DNA from: Pseudoflavonifractor sp. Marseille-P3106
Lineage (GTDB): Bacteria; Bacillota; Clostridia; Oscillospirales; Oscillospiraceae
Direction: 5' to 3'
DNA: 64,000 nt
NCBI GenBank assembly: GCA_900169975.1
Contig: LT827124.1
Location: 248,001 to 312,000, forward strand
In this document: one piece after another, positions 33,805 to 41,636 of the stretch
Position numbering within the stretch: the stretch's first letter is position 1
Layout of the letters: every line of letters begins with the position of its first letter
Position numbers and translations under genes: made by a program
The notes under the pieces: generated by a model
Seen by the model: the letters and a program-made list of their open reading frames with translations, nothing else
Databases searched by the model: none
What the model was told of the DNA's origin: nothing

Positions 33805-35940
33805 TTATTGAGCGTCCCCCGGCGGCTGCGGCGGATCCACCGGCTCGCTCACCATGTGAATATTCCGGGCGGGAGGCTCGTCTCCGGCGGGAGGCTGGAG
33901 TTCAGCTGTCTTGGGGGGCAACCCGTAGTTGTCTACCGCTTCCGGATCTTGCCCCTCCAGAATGGCCATCATCTCCTGGCCGGTGATGGTCTCCTTCTGG
34001 AGCAGGTAGCCGGCCACCTTGTCCAGCATCTCCCGGTCACCCAAGAGGATCTGCTTGGCCTCGGTGTGGCACCGCTCCAGGATCTCCTTGACCTCCCGGT
34101 CCACCACGGCGGCTGTATCCTGAGCACAGTTGAGGCCCATGGAGCCATCCAGGAACTGGTTTTGAACGGTGGCCAGACCCATGACGCCGAAGGAGTCGCT
34201 CATGCCGAACATGGTCACCATTTTTCGGGCCAGGTCGGTGGCCCGCTCAATGTCGTTGGAAGCGCCGCTGGTCATGGTGTCGAACACCACTTCCTCGGCG
34301 CTGCGGCCGCCCAGCAGGGTGCGGATCTCGGTGAGCAGATCCTCCCGGGTCATGAGGAATTTCTCCTCCTCAGGCAGCTGCATGGTGTAGCCCAGGGCTC
34401 CCATGGTGTGGGGGACGATGGTGATCTTGCTCACCGGCTGGGCGTTCTTCTGACGGGCAGCCACCAGGGCGTGGCCCACCTCGTGGTAGGCAGTCATCCG
34501 CTTTTCCTGTTCTGTGAGGACAGTGCCCTTCTTCTCGCTGCCCGCGATGACCAGCTCAAAGGAGGCCAGCAGGTCCTCCTGATTCACGGCCTTGCGGCCC
34601 TTCCGCACTGCCCGGAGGGCGGCCTCGTTGACCAGGTTGGCCAGATCGGCACCCACGCAGCCGGCGGTGGCCTGAGCGATTTTTTCCAGATTGACGTCCT
34701 CGCTGAGGCGGATGTTCCGGGTGTGGACCTGCAGGGTGGCCAGACGTCCGGCCAGATTGGGCCGGTCCACGGTGATCCGCCGGTCAAACCGGCCGGGCCG
34801 CAGCAGGGCCTTGTCCAGAACCTCGGGGCGGTTGGTGGCGGCCAGAACGATGACGCCCTTGGTGGGGTCAAAGCCGTCCAGTTCCGCCAGCAGCTGATTG
34901 AGGGTCTGCTCCCGCTCGTCATTGCCGCCCATCCGGTTGTCACGGCTCTTGCCGATGGTGTCGATCTCGTCGATGAAGATGATGCAGGGGGCCATTTTGG
35001 CGGCCTCCTTAAAGAGGTCGCGGACCCGGGAAGCGCCTACGCCCACAAACATCTCCACAAAGTCGGAGCCGGAGATGGAGAAGAATGGGACGCTGGCCTC
35101 GCCGGCCACAGCCTTGGCCAGCAGGGTTTTGCCGGTGCCGGGGGAACCCACCAGCAGCGCGCCCTTGGGGAGCTTGGCGCCGATCTCAGTGTACTTTTGC
35201 GGATTGTGCAGGAAATCGATGATCTCCTCCAGGGACTCCTTGGCCTCGTCCTGCCCGGCCACATCCTTAAAGGTGACGCCGGTGGTCTTTTCCACATACA
35301 CCTTGGCGTTGGCCTTGCCCACGCCGCCCAGACCGCCCATGCCGCCCATTTTGTTGGACATGGACCGGAACAGCAGGTACATGAGGCCAACCATCAGCAC
35401 AGTGGGGAGGAGGTAGGCGGCCAGGAAGGAGACGATGGGGGAGAGGGGCTCCTCATACTTGGGACCGTAGTTGGTGACACCGTGCTCTTCCAGCAGGGTG
35501 ATCAGCCCGTCGTCCAGCACGGTGTTGGGAACCGCGCAGTAGTAGGTCAGCTGTGCGTCCTGCTTTTTGCCGCCCCCCAGGAAGTCCTTGGCCTGGTCGA
35601 TGGGGGGCAGGGTGGCGGGGACGGAGGCGGCTGGAGGATCCAGCCAGCCGCCCACCGGGTCCTTGTCCGGAGCGGCCACGTTGCCTTTCGAATCTGTCTT
35701 GGGGTAGATGACATACTTGTCTGAGGACATCACTACCTGGGAGACCTTGTCATCGGCCACCATCTGGCGGAACTCGCCGTAGCTGATCTCCTGGGTGTTG
35801 GCCTGCTTGGCCATGGAAGTCGCGTAGTTGAAGAACACGGTGATGACCAGTGCCCAAAGGACGATGGAGAGCAGCGCCATGGTATTTTTCGGATTTTTTT
35901 TGGGGCCGCCGGAATGATCGGAATTATTTTGATTGGGCAT
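33805..35940 (-). CDS. ftsH: FtsH ATP-dependent zinc metalloprotease
   Basis: 711 residues: N-terminal helix (about 22-40), an extracytoplasmic segment, a second helix (about 172-190), an AAA domain with Walker A G-S-P-G-T-G-K-T and Walker B I-I-F-I-D-E-I-D, and the zinc site H-E-V-G-H (the usual form is HEAGH) in the protease domain. FtsH is a hexameric membrane protease for quality control and regulated degradation. The C-terminus is P-rich. Monocistronic, with its own promoter and terminator. Confidence 0.97.
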   Translation of the reverse strand: MPNQNNSDHSGGPKKNPKNTMALLSIVLWALVITVFFNYATSMAKQANTQEISYGEFRQMVADDKVSQVVMSSDKYVIYPKTDSKGNVAAPDKDPVGGWLDPPAASVPATLPPIDQAKDFLGGGKKQDAQLTYYCAVPNTVLDDGLITLLEEHGVTNYGPKYEEPLSPIVSFLAAYLLPTVLMVGLMYLLFRSMSNKMGGMGGLGGVGKANAKVYVEKTTGVTFKDVAGQDEAKESLEEIIDFLHNPQKYTEIGAKLPKGALLVGSPGTGKTLLAKAVAGEASVPFFSISGSDFVEMFVGVGASRVRDLFKEAAKMAPCIIFIDEIDTIGKSRDNRMGGNDEREQTLNQLLAELDGFDPTKGVIVLAATNRPEVLDKALLRPGRFDRRITVDRPNLAGRLATLQVHTRNIRLSEDVNLEKIAQATAGCVGADLANLVNEAALRAVRKGRKAVNQEDLLASFELVIAGSEKKGTVLTEQEKRMTAYHEVGHALVAARQKNAQPVSKITIVPHTMGALGYTMQLPEEEKFLMTREDLLTEIRTLLGGRSAEEVVFDTMTSGASNDIERATDLARKMVTMFGMSDSFGVMGLATVQNQFLDGSMGLNCAQDTAAVVDREVKEILERCHTEAKQILLGDREMLDKVAGYLLQKETITGQEMMAILEGQDPEAVDNYGLPPKTAELQPPAGDEPPARNIHMVSEPVDPPQPPGDAQ

Positions 35941-35973
35941 ACAAAAGCCCCCTTTATTCAGAATTCAGATTGC

Positions 35974-36002
35974 ATCATACCATACCGGGGGCAAAATTAC
36001 AA
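35974..36002 (-). promoter_or_regulatory. Promoter of ftsH
   Basis: Minus strand TTGTAA (35997-36002), 17-base spacer, TATGAT (35974-35979), about 35 bases before the ftsH ATG. Confidence 0.6.
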
Positions 36003-36160
36003 GGAAACGGCCCGTAAACTTTCTATGAATTGCCGCTGTTTCTGAGACTCTGCCGGAGAAAAGAGGAGAATTTCGCGGAGAAGAAAGGGGGAACTTTCTC
36101 TTTCCCTTTTTCCGCCGATATGCTATACTGAATTCTAACTGGAGACGACCGGAAGGCGGG

Positions 36161-36943
36161 ATGAAAATGGCGGAGAAGCGGCAGGACTGGAAAGAGCGGC
36201 AGGAGGCATCCGACGGCATCATCGAAGGGCGCAACGCGGTGACGGAGGCCCTTCGGGCCGGGACGCCCATCGACAAGGTGTACCTTGCCCGGGGGGAGAC
36301 CGACGCCGCTCTTGGGCACATTGCCGCCAAGGCCCGGGAGCGGGGCATCGCGGTGGTGGACTGCGACCGGCGGAAACTGGACAACATGAGTGTCACCCAC
36401 TCCCACCAGGGGGTCATTGCCGTGGCCGCCGTGCGGGAGTACGCCGAGGTGGAGGATATCCTGAAGGCGGCCGCCGACCGGGGAGAGCCGCCCCTCATCG
36501 TGGTGTGTGATGAACTTTCCGACCCTCACAATCTGGGGGCGGTGATCCGCACTGCGGAGTGTGCCGGGGCCCACGGGGTCATCATTCCCAAGCGGCGCTC
36601 CGCCGGGCTCACTGCCGTGGTGGCCAAGACTTCGGCGGGAGCGGTGTCTTACGTGCCGGTGGCCCGGGTGGCCAACCTCACTGCCTGCCTGAAGGAGCTC
36701 AAGGAGGCTGGGGTCTGGGTCTTTGGCACGGCGGCCGACGCCGACCGGGCCATCTATGATGCCGACCTGAAGGGCCCGGCGGCCATTGTCATCGGCTCCG
36801 AGGGGAACGGGATGAGCCGCCTTGTGGCGAAAAACTGCGACTTTCTGGTCTCTATCCCCATGAAGGGACAGCTCAACTCCCTCAACGCCTCCGCAGCCGC
36901 GGCCATCCTCCTCTATGAGGCGGTACGCCAGCGCATGGGCTGA
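36161..36943 (+). CDS. rlmB: 23S rRNA Gm2251-type 2'-O-methyltransferase
   Basis: 260 residues in the SpoU family: an N-terminal substrate-binding part (I-I-E-G-R-N-A-V-T-E-A-L) and a SPOUT catalytic part with V-C-D-E-L-S-D-P-H-N-L-G-A-V-I-R-T-A (motif 1), V-I-G-S-E-G-N-G-M-S-R (motif 2) and S-I-P-M-K-G-Q-L-N-S-L-N-A-S (motif 3 with the knot). It methylates a conserved guanosine of 23S rRNA. Divergent from ftsH. Confidence 0.93.
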   Translation: MKMAEKRQDWKERQEASDGIIEGRNAVTEALRAGTPIDKVYLARGETDAALGHIAAKARERGIAVVDCDRRKLDNMSVTHSHQGVIAVAAVREYAEVEDILKAAADRGEPPLIVVCDELSDPHNLGAVIRTAECAGAHGVIIPKRRSAGLTAVVAKTSAGAVSYVPVARVANLTACLKELKEAGVWVFGTAADADRAIYDADLKGPAAIVIGSEGNGMSRLVAKNCDFLVSIPMKGQLNSLNASAAAAILLYEAVRQRMG

Positions 36944-36984
36944 ACCGGGCTGCGGTTCTATTCTTTCCGAACACAGGTGATCTC

Positions 36985-39204
36985 ATGTCAAAACGCAGGG
37001 ACGACGACGAACTGAATCAGGACGGCGGCTATTCCCTGGAGGAGATTTTGGCCGAATTCGGCTCCGGGCGGCGCCCGACAGAGGGCGGGGAACCGCTTTC
37101 CACACCCCGGGAGCAGCCGGACTGGCGGGAGGACACCATTCCGTTTCCCATCCGGCCCCGGCAGCCGGATACCCCGCCCCCCGGAAAGACGCCCGGAGTG
37201 GTGACGGCTTTCCCCGGGCCTGTGTGCTCCGGTGCGGACCGAAAGGCCCCGCCTCGAAGCTCCGGTGAGGAGCGGGCGGCTGCCCCGGAGGATGAGACGC
37301 CGGAGCCGGACGACGGGGCGGAGGACGAGACCAAAGTCCTGGAGTTTCCGGCCGCCCAGCCGGAGAATCCGGTGGCGGCCGGGCTTGACAGGCTGCGGCG
37401 CAAGGCAGATGAGTTTGCGGGGCACATGTATGAGGAAGAGGGCATTGAGGACGATGAGCGGCTCCGCCGGGCGGAGGAACTCATCCCCGGTGTGGATGAG
37501 GAGGAAGCGCCGCCCGTCCCGGGGCGGAAGCCTCGCCGGACACTGCCCCCCGCCCCGGACATCCCGCCCGCCGATCTGGCCCGGCGGTATGCCAAAGGGC
37601 TCAAATCCATGCGCTTTCGGATCACGCTGCTCTTTTTCCTGCTCTTCCCGCTCCTCTATCTCACCCTTGCGGAGAGTTTTCCGCTGCCCATCCCCACACC
37701 TCTGGCCGTAAGCGGAGTGCTGCGGTGCTATACGCTGGCGGCCTTTCAGGCGGCGGCCATGCTCCTGGGGGCGGATGCCCTGCTCAAGGGACTGATCCGG
37801 CCCTTCCAGTTTCGGATGGGGATGGACACGCTGGCGGCCCTGGCCAACGTGGCGGTCCTGGCGGACGCCCTCACGCTGCCTGCACTGAGTGGGGGAGAAC
37901 CCCAGCGGCAGCCCTACTGTCTGGTTGCGGTCCTGACCCTCTGGTGCGTGGCGCTGGGGAACTTTTACAAGCGCCGGGGTCAGCGGATGGCCTGCCGCAC
38001 GGCGGCCTCCGCCTCAGAGCCCTATCTGGTCACCCGGGACGAGGCAAAATGGAACGGGCGGGACACTTATGTGAAGTGGTCCGGCCCGGTCACCGGCTTT
38101 GGCAGCCAGGTCCAGGGGGAGGACGGAGCCGAGCGGGTCTACCGGACGGCCGCCCCGCTGCTGCTGCTGGCCTGCGTTCTCTTTTCCCTCATCTCCTCTT
38201 TGGGGCGAAACCGCCCGGCGGACATTCTGTGGTGCCTGGCCGCCACTCTTTCGGCCTCGGCGTCCCTTTCGGCCACTCTGTGCTTCGCCCTTCCTTGGCG
38301 GAAGCTCTCCGCCCGGCTGGCCAAGTCCGGCGCGGCGCTGGCGGGCTGGGAGGGCGTGGTGAACACCACCGGCACCTCCAACATTCTGCTCACCGACGCC
38401 GATCTGTTTCCGCCCGGGGCGGTTTCCCTCAACGGCGTCAAGGTCTACGGGGATTTCTCCGTGGAGAAGGTGGTGGCCAACACGGCCACGGTCCTTCGGG
38501 ACGGGGGAAGCGGACTGGAGAAGGTGTTCCAGGACCTGCTCCGCGCCCAGGGGGGGACCTATCGCCGGGGCGAGGACTTCACCGCCTATGAGGGGGGCGG
38601 CTTTTCCGAGACCATTCGGGGCCAGCAGGTGCTGGTAGGCTCGGCGGCGTTCATGACGCTGATGGAAGTGGCCCTTCCGCCCGGACTCAATGTGAAAAAC
38701 GCTGCCTTCTGCGCCATCGACGGGGATCTGGCGGGCATCTTCGCTCTCAATTATCATCTGCCGGGGGCGGTGCCCCAGGCGCTGGACGCTCTGATCCGCA
38801 ACCATATCGCCCCCGTTCTCGCCACCCGGGATTTCAATCTGATCCCCTCCATGCTCCGGCAGCGCTTCAAACTGCCGGTAGAGCGGATGGAATTCCCGCC
38901 GGTGGAACGCCGCCGGGAGCTGTCCGAGACGGATCAGGAGCATTCCGACACCCTGGCAGCCGTGCTCTGCCGGGAGGGGGTCGGCCCTTACTCCGAGGCG
39001 GTGGTGGGGGGACGGCGGCTTCGCTCGGCGGTACGGCTGTCGGCGGTGCTGACCTGTTTTGGCTCCCTGGCGGGTGCGCTTCTGGCCTTTTATCTTACCT
39101 TCGTGGCGGCCTACGCCTCACTGACTCCGGCGAACCTCACCATTTTTCTGGTCATGTGGCTGGTCCCCACCCTCCTGATCTCCGGCTGGGTGAATCAATA
39201 CTGA
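36985..39204 (+). CDS. P-type-ATPase-like membrane pseudoenzyme
   Basis: 739 residues. Residues 1-190 are acidic and P/R-rich and probably disordered. Four to five hydrophobic segments follow (about 205-460), then a cytoplasmic region that tracks a P1B-type ATPase. G-Q-Q-V-L-V-G-S-A-A-F-M matches the N-domain glycine loop, and A-I-D-G-D-L-A-G-I-F-A-L the P-domain strand. Two closing helices are at the C-terminus. The phosphorylation motif DKTGT is replaced by L-T-D-A-D-L-F-P and the TGDN motif by A-T-R-D-F-N, so transport by the usual cycle is impossible. A binding or regulatory role is inferred. Starts 41 bp after rlmB. Confidence 0.7.
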   Translation: MSKRRDDDELNQDGGYSLEEILAEFGSGRRPTEGGEPLSTPREQPDWREDTIPFPIRPRQPDTPPPGKTPGVVTAFPGPVCSGADRKAPPRSSGEERAAAPEDETPEPDDGAEDETKVLEFPAAQPENPVAAGLDRLRRKADEFAGHMYEEEGIEDDERLRRAEELIPGVDEEEAPPVPGRKPRRTLPPAPDIPPADLARRYAKGLKSMRFRITLLFFLLFPLLYLTLAESFPLPIPTPLAVSGVLRCYTLAAFQAAAMLLGADALLKGLIRPFQFRMGMDTLAALANVAVLADALTLPALSGGEPQRQPYCLVAVLTLWCVALGNFYKRRGQRMACRTAASASEPYLVTRDEAKWNGRDTYVKWSGPVTGFGSQVQGEDGAERVYRTAAPLLLLACVLFSLISSLGRNRPADILWCLAATLSASASLSATLCFALPWRKLSARLAKSGAALAGWEGVVNTTGTSNILLTDADLFPPGAVSLNGVKVYGDFSVEKVVANTATVLRDGGSGLEKVFQDLLRAQGGTYRRGEDFTAYEGGGFSETIRGQQVLVGSAAFMTLMEVALPPGLNVKNAAFCAIDGDLAGIFALNYHLPGAVPQALDALIRNHIAPVLATRDFNLIPSMLRQRFKLPVERMEFPPVERRRELSETDQEHSDTLAAVLCREGVGPYSEAVVGGRRLRSAVRLSAVLTCFGSLAGALLAFYLTFVAAYASLTPANLTIFLVMWLVPTLLISGWVNQY

Positions 39205-39303
39205 AAAGGCAAACTGCTCGTACAAAAAAGGCTGTCGTCCCGTGAACCGCCCCAAATTGTGCGGACAGCACAAAAAGGCCTCAATGTAGGGAAATATGAA
39301 GTT

Positions 39304-40161
39304 TTAAGCGGAGTGGCGCAGCGTGAGCGGCGCCACTCCAGTTTTTAGCTGGATGCGCTCGTGGTTGTAAAAATTGATATAGCGGTCAATCATCTCATTG
39401 GCCTCACAGAATGAGGCCGGTTTATGGCGGTAGATACACTCTGTCTTGAGGATGGAAAAGAAATTTTCCGCCATAGCGTTGTCGTAACAGTTTCCGCGTC
39501 TTGACATGGAAGGCGTAATGCCATAAGATTTTGTCAGGTCGAAGTATGCTTGCGAGGTGTACTGGAACCCCTGGTCGCTGTGGAGCTGCAACTCCGCAGC
39601 GGCCCTCTTTTTCTCCTTGCGCATGGCCAGGCGAATGGTGTCCAGCACCAGGTTGACTGTCTGCTTTGTGCCGGTCTTGTAGGCAACAATGCTGTTGTCG
39701 TAAAGGTCCCGGATCATGGACAGGTACAATACGCCCTGCTTGGTGTGGATGTAGGAGATGTCCGTCACCCATTTGCTGTTGGGCCTGTTCGCATAAAACT
39801 CCCTATTCAGCAGATTCTTGTACTTGTGGACTTGCTGCCCCATCTGCTGCCATTTTCTGCGTCTCCGGATCTCCGCAAGCAAACCATATTTCTCCATGAT
39901 ACGCAGGATGGTCTTGGGATTACGGTGGATGCCTCGCTTCTTCAGCACCAGCCACATTCTGCGGTAGCCATACGTACGAAAGCTGCGCTCTCGCTGTTCC
40001 GCGATGATTTCTGCAAGGGCCGCGTCTTTCTCCGGCCTGCCCAAACGATGGACGAAATCATAGTATCCGCTGCGGGATACCTGAAAGAAGCGACACATAA
40101 CGGTTACCGGATATTCGTTTCTGTGCCGGTAGATTACTGCGTATTTTGCCCTTGGCCTCAC
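39304..40161 (-). CDS. IS3-family transposase OrfB (DDE integrase)
   Basis: 285 residues with an HTH_21-type region then an rve integrase core: D in W-V-T-D-I-S-Y, D in L-H-S-D-Q-G-F-Q-Y, E in N-A-M-A-E-N-F-F, giving the DDE triad. The start overlaps the OrfA stop by 4 bp (ATGA). Frame intact, so the IS may still be active. Confidence 0.92.
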   Translation of the reverse strand: MRPRAKYAVIYRHRNEYPVTVMCRFFQVSRSGYYDFVHRLGRPEKDAALAEIIAEQRERSFRTYGYRRMWLVLKKRGIHRNPKTILRIMEKYGLLAEIRRRRKWQQMGQQVHKYKNLLNREFYANRPNSKWVTDISYIHTKQGVLYLSMIRDLYDNSIVAYKTGTKQTVNLVLDTIRLAMRKEKKRAAAELQLHSDQGFQYTSQAYFDLTKSYGITPSMSRRGNCYDNAMAENFFSILKTECIYRHKPASFCEANEMIDRYINFYNHERIQLKTGVAPLTLRHSA

Positions 40162-40430
40162 TTCCTTCCTGTGGAGCGCAGAAAATCCCGCAACAGCTCG
40201 TTTTCCATCTTTAGCCGTTTGTTCTCATACTTGTACTCCGCCAGTGTTTTTGCGGGTTTACGCCCCCGCGCTTTTGGAAGGGCAGGCTCCTTTAGCCAGC
40301 ACTGAATAGCCCACCGGCTGATCCCATACTCCCGACATAAAGCACGCTGGCTTTCTCCTCCGCGGATTCGTGACACCACTTCTTCTCGTATCCCTACCGG
40401 ATACTTTTTCATCCCTTTTTTTCCGGACAT
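40158..40430 (-). CDS. IS3-family transposase OrfA
   Basis: 90 residues: a helix-turn-helix (R-G-G-E-S-Q-R-A-L-C-R-E-Y-G-I-S-R-W-A) and a leucine-zipper-like C-terminal helix (Y-E-N-K-R-L-K-M-E-N-E-L-L-R-D-F-L). Supplies the terminal-repeat-binding part, possibly as an OrfAB fusion by frameshifting. Confidence 0.9.
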   Translation of the reverse strand: MSGKKGMKKYPVGIREEVVSRIRGGESQRALCREYGISRWAIQCWLKEPALPKARGRKPAKTLAEYKYENKRLKMENELLRDFLRSTGRK

Positions 40431-40531
40431 AGCAAGACCCCCTAATGTAGCTTTATTTTCCTACATTAGGGGGCCTTTTGTCTATTGTCCGGTTTTACTG
40501 GAGCTGTTCACCGTAGACGACGGCCTTTTTT

Positions 40532-40852
40532 TTAAATGTCCTCCCCGCTTGTCCAGTTGATGAAGCGCTCCACCAATCGAAGCTGCCTGGCATCCAGCGG
40601 GCGGAGCTGTTCGGCCACACTGCGCCAGGCCTGTCCCTCGGAGCGGGCGGTGCCGACGAGAAATTCATCCGGCGTGGTGTCCAAAGCAGCGGCCAGCCGC
40701 ATCAGAACTTCCACCGATGGGATCGATACCGCCCGCTCAATGTTGGAAAGGTACTGGTCGCTGATCTCTGCCTGCTCGGCGACCTTCGCCTGGGTCAGCC
40801 CCAGTTTCTTTCTGCGCCGGGCTACCCGGCCGCCAATGGCATGATAATCCAT
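40532..40852 (-). CDS. XRE-family HTH regulator
   Basis: About 106 residues with a Cro/CI HTH at 8-62 (G-L-T-Q-A-K-V-A-E-Q-A-E-I-S-D-Q-Y-L-S-N-I-E-R). The C-terminal 45 residues are helical. The ATG at 40852 or a TTG at 40858 could start it; GAGAGGGGG lies upstream but at loose spacing. Divergent from the small gene at 41027, with a shared AT-rich regulatory gap. Confidence 0.85.
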   Translation of the reverse strand: MDYHAIGGRVARRRKKLGLTQAKVAEQAEISDQYLSNIERAVSIPSVEVLMRLAAALDTTPDEFLVGTARSEGQAWRSVAEQLRPLDARQLRLVERFINWTSGEDI

Positions 40853-40940
40853 TTCCAAAATGGGGGTGCCCCCTCTCTGTGAGATATTTTTAACATGAAA
40901 TTATCATAGCCACATTTTGTAAAAAATAAGAATCAATTTT

Positions 40941-40985
40941 AAGTTTGTTTTTAAACTTGACATTATATTCTCTTTTGATTATAGT
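40941..40985 (+). promoter_or_regulatory. Promoter with overlapping palindrome
   Basis: TTGACA (40957-40962), 17-base spacer, TATAGT (40980-40985): a near-consensus sigma-A promoter for the gene at 41027. The palindrome AAGTTT-n6-AAACTT (40941-40958) touches the -35 box and is a likely operator, perhaps for the divergent XRE protein. Confidence 0.7.
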
Positions 40986-41026
40986 TGAATTATAAACTAC
41001 ACGACACAGAGAGGGGACGAAGGCAG

Positions 41027-41272
41027 ATGGTAGAAAAAGGACAGGGACCGGGACTTTTAGAGACACTGGCGGATCTGGCAGGTTGCCTTTACCTCTCGGA
41101 TCTGCATACCTTCCATTTTCACAGGCGGCTGCACTGGGCACTGGTGCAGTGCCCTGCCGGGAATTGGCCGGGAGGGGAGTGGCGGGAGGCGGCGCGCTAC
41201 TTGTTGAATCAGGAGCCTGATGAGAAGAGCGCTGAGGGGCTGCGGCAGCTGCTGCTGGAATATACGGGCTGA
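41027..41272 (+). CDS. Hypothetical protein, 81 aa
   Basis: Starts M-V-E-K-G-Q-G-P-G-L-L-E-T-L and contains Y-L-S-D-L-H-T-F-H-F-H-R-R-L-H, a His-rich segment that could bind metal. No family recognised. It has its own strong promoter and lies opposite an XRE regulator, so expression may be repressed by it. Confidence 0.65.
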   Translation: MVEKGQGPGLLETLADLAGCLYLSDLHTFHFHRRLHWALVQCPAGNWPGGEWREAARYLLNQEPDEKSAEGLRQLLLEYTG

Positions 41273-41323
41273 ACTTTTTCGGGAAGGGCAGCGGTATGGC
41301 AGCCCCTTTCCACAGCCTGCCGC

Positions 41324-41352
41324 TTGACAGAGCCTTTTTTTCGTGATATAGT
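41324..41352 (+). promoter_or_regulatory. Promoter of the thrS leader
   Basis: TTGACA (41324-41329), exactly 17 bases, TATAGT (41347-41352). Transcription would begin near 41359, at the start of the T-box leader. Confidence 0.8.
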
Positions 41353-41361
41353 TTGCCCGTA

Positions 41362-41606
41362 CATTGGCAAAGACGGAGATCGACCCGTTGGCGGCGGTCA
41401 GAGAGGGGCGCGTTTGGTGTAAGCGCCCTCCGTGACGCGGCGGCGACACCACTCCCGAGCCGCCTGTGAAAGAAGCAGGCCGGGCAAGCCCGTTACAGCT
41501 GTTCAACGAGCGGCGGCGCTCCTTCGGGAGGGCCGCAAGCAGGGTGGAACCGTGGAATACGACTTCGTATCCCACCCCTGAAACCATTCAGGGGTGGGAT
41601 TTTTTA
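41362..41606 (+). promoter_or_regulatory. T-box riboswitch (threonine)
   Basis: The leader holds the T-box core AGGGTGGAACCGTGG near 41547-41561 and ends in a terminator (CCCACCCCTGAA / TTCAGGGGTGGG, 41571-41600, then T6). The upstream arm has AGAGAGGGGCG and a GACACCACTCC segment in which ACC can be read as a Thr specifier codon. Uncharged tRNA-Thr would stabilise the antiterminator and raise thrS expression. The gene downstream agrees with the specifier. Confidence 0.88.
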
Positions 41607-41636
41607 TCCGATCCCAGGATTACAGGAGGAATTATC

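Larger units (their letters stand above)
39243..40510 (-). mobile_element. IS3-family insertion sequence (IS150-like)
   Basis: A 1268-bp unit bounded by imperfect terminal inverted repeats of about 50 bp. The left end begins TGAACCGCCCCA and the complement of the right end begins TGAACAGCTCCA; CGGACA, AAAAGGCC and ATGTAGG are also conserved. The trinucleotide CCG is present on both sides (39240-39242 and 40511-40513) as the probable target duplication. It carries two overlapping reading frames, as is usual for IS3. Confidence 0.85.
39224..40531. terminator. Terminator split by an insertion sequence
   Basis: The left arm AAAAAAGGCTGTCGTC (39224-39239) and right arm GACGACGGCCTTTTTT (40516-40531) pair over 16 bp with one G-U. 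Without the insertion the loop would be CCGTA. The terminator served the upstream plus-strand gene and the convergent XRE gene. The IS, with its duplicated CCG, now sits in the loop. Confidence 0.75.

Noticed and set aside
34169-35416. Possibility that ftsH is damaged because the zinc motif reads H-E-V-G-H
   Set aside because: The motif tolerates Val at this place (HExGH); AAA motifs and length are normal, so the gene is intact.
41466-41636. In-frame upstream extension of thrS that could restore a longer N-terminus
   Set aside because: It covers the T-box core and terminator and shows no TGS similarity; the strong AGGAGG belongs to the ATG at 41637.
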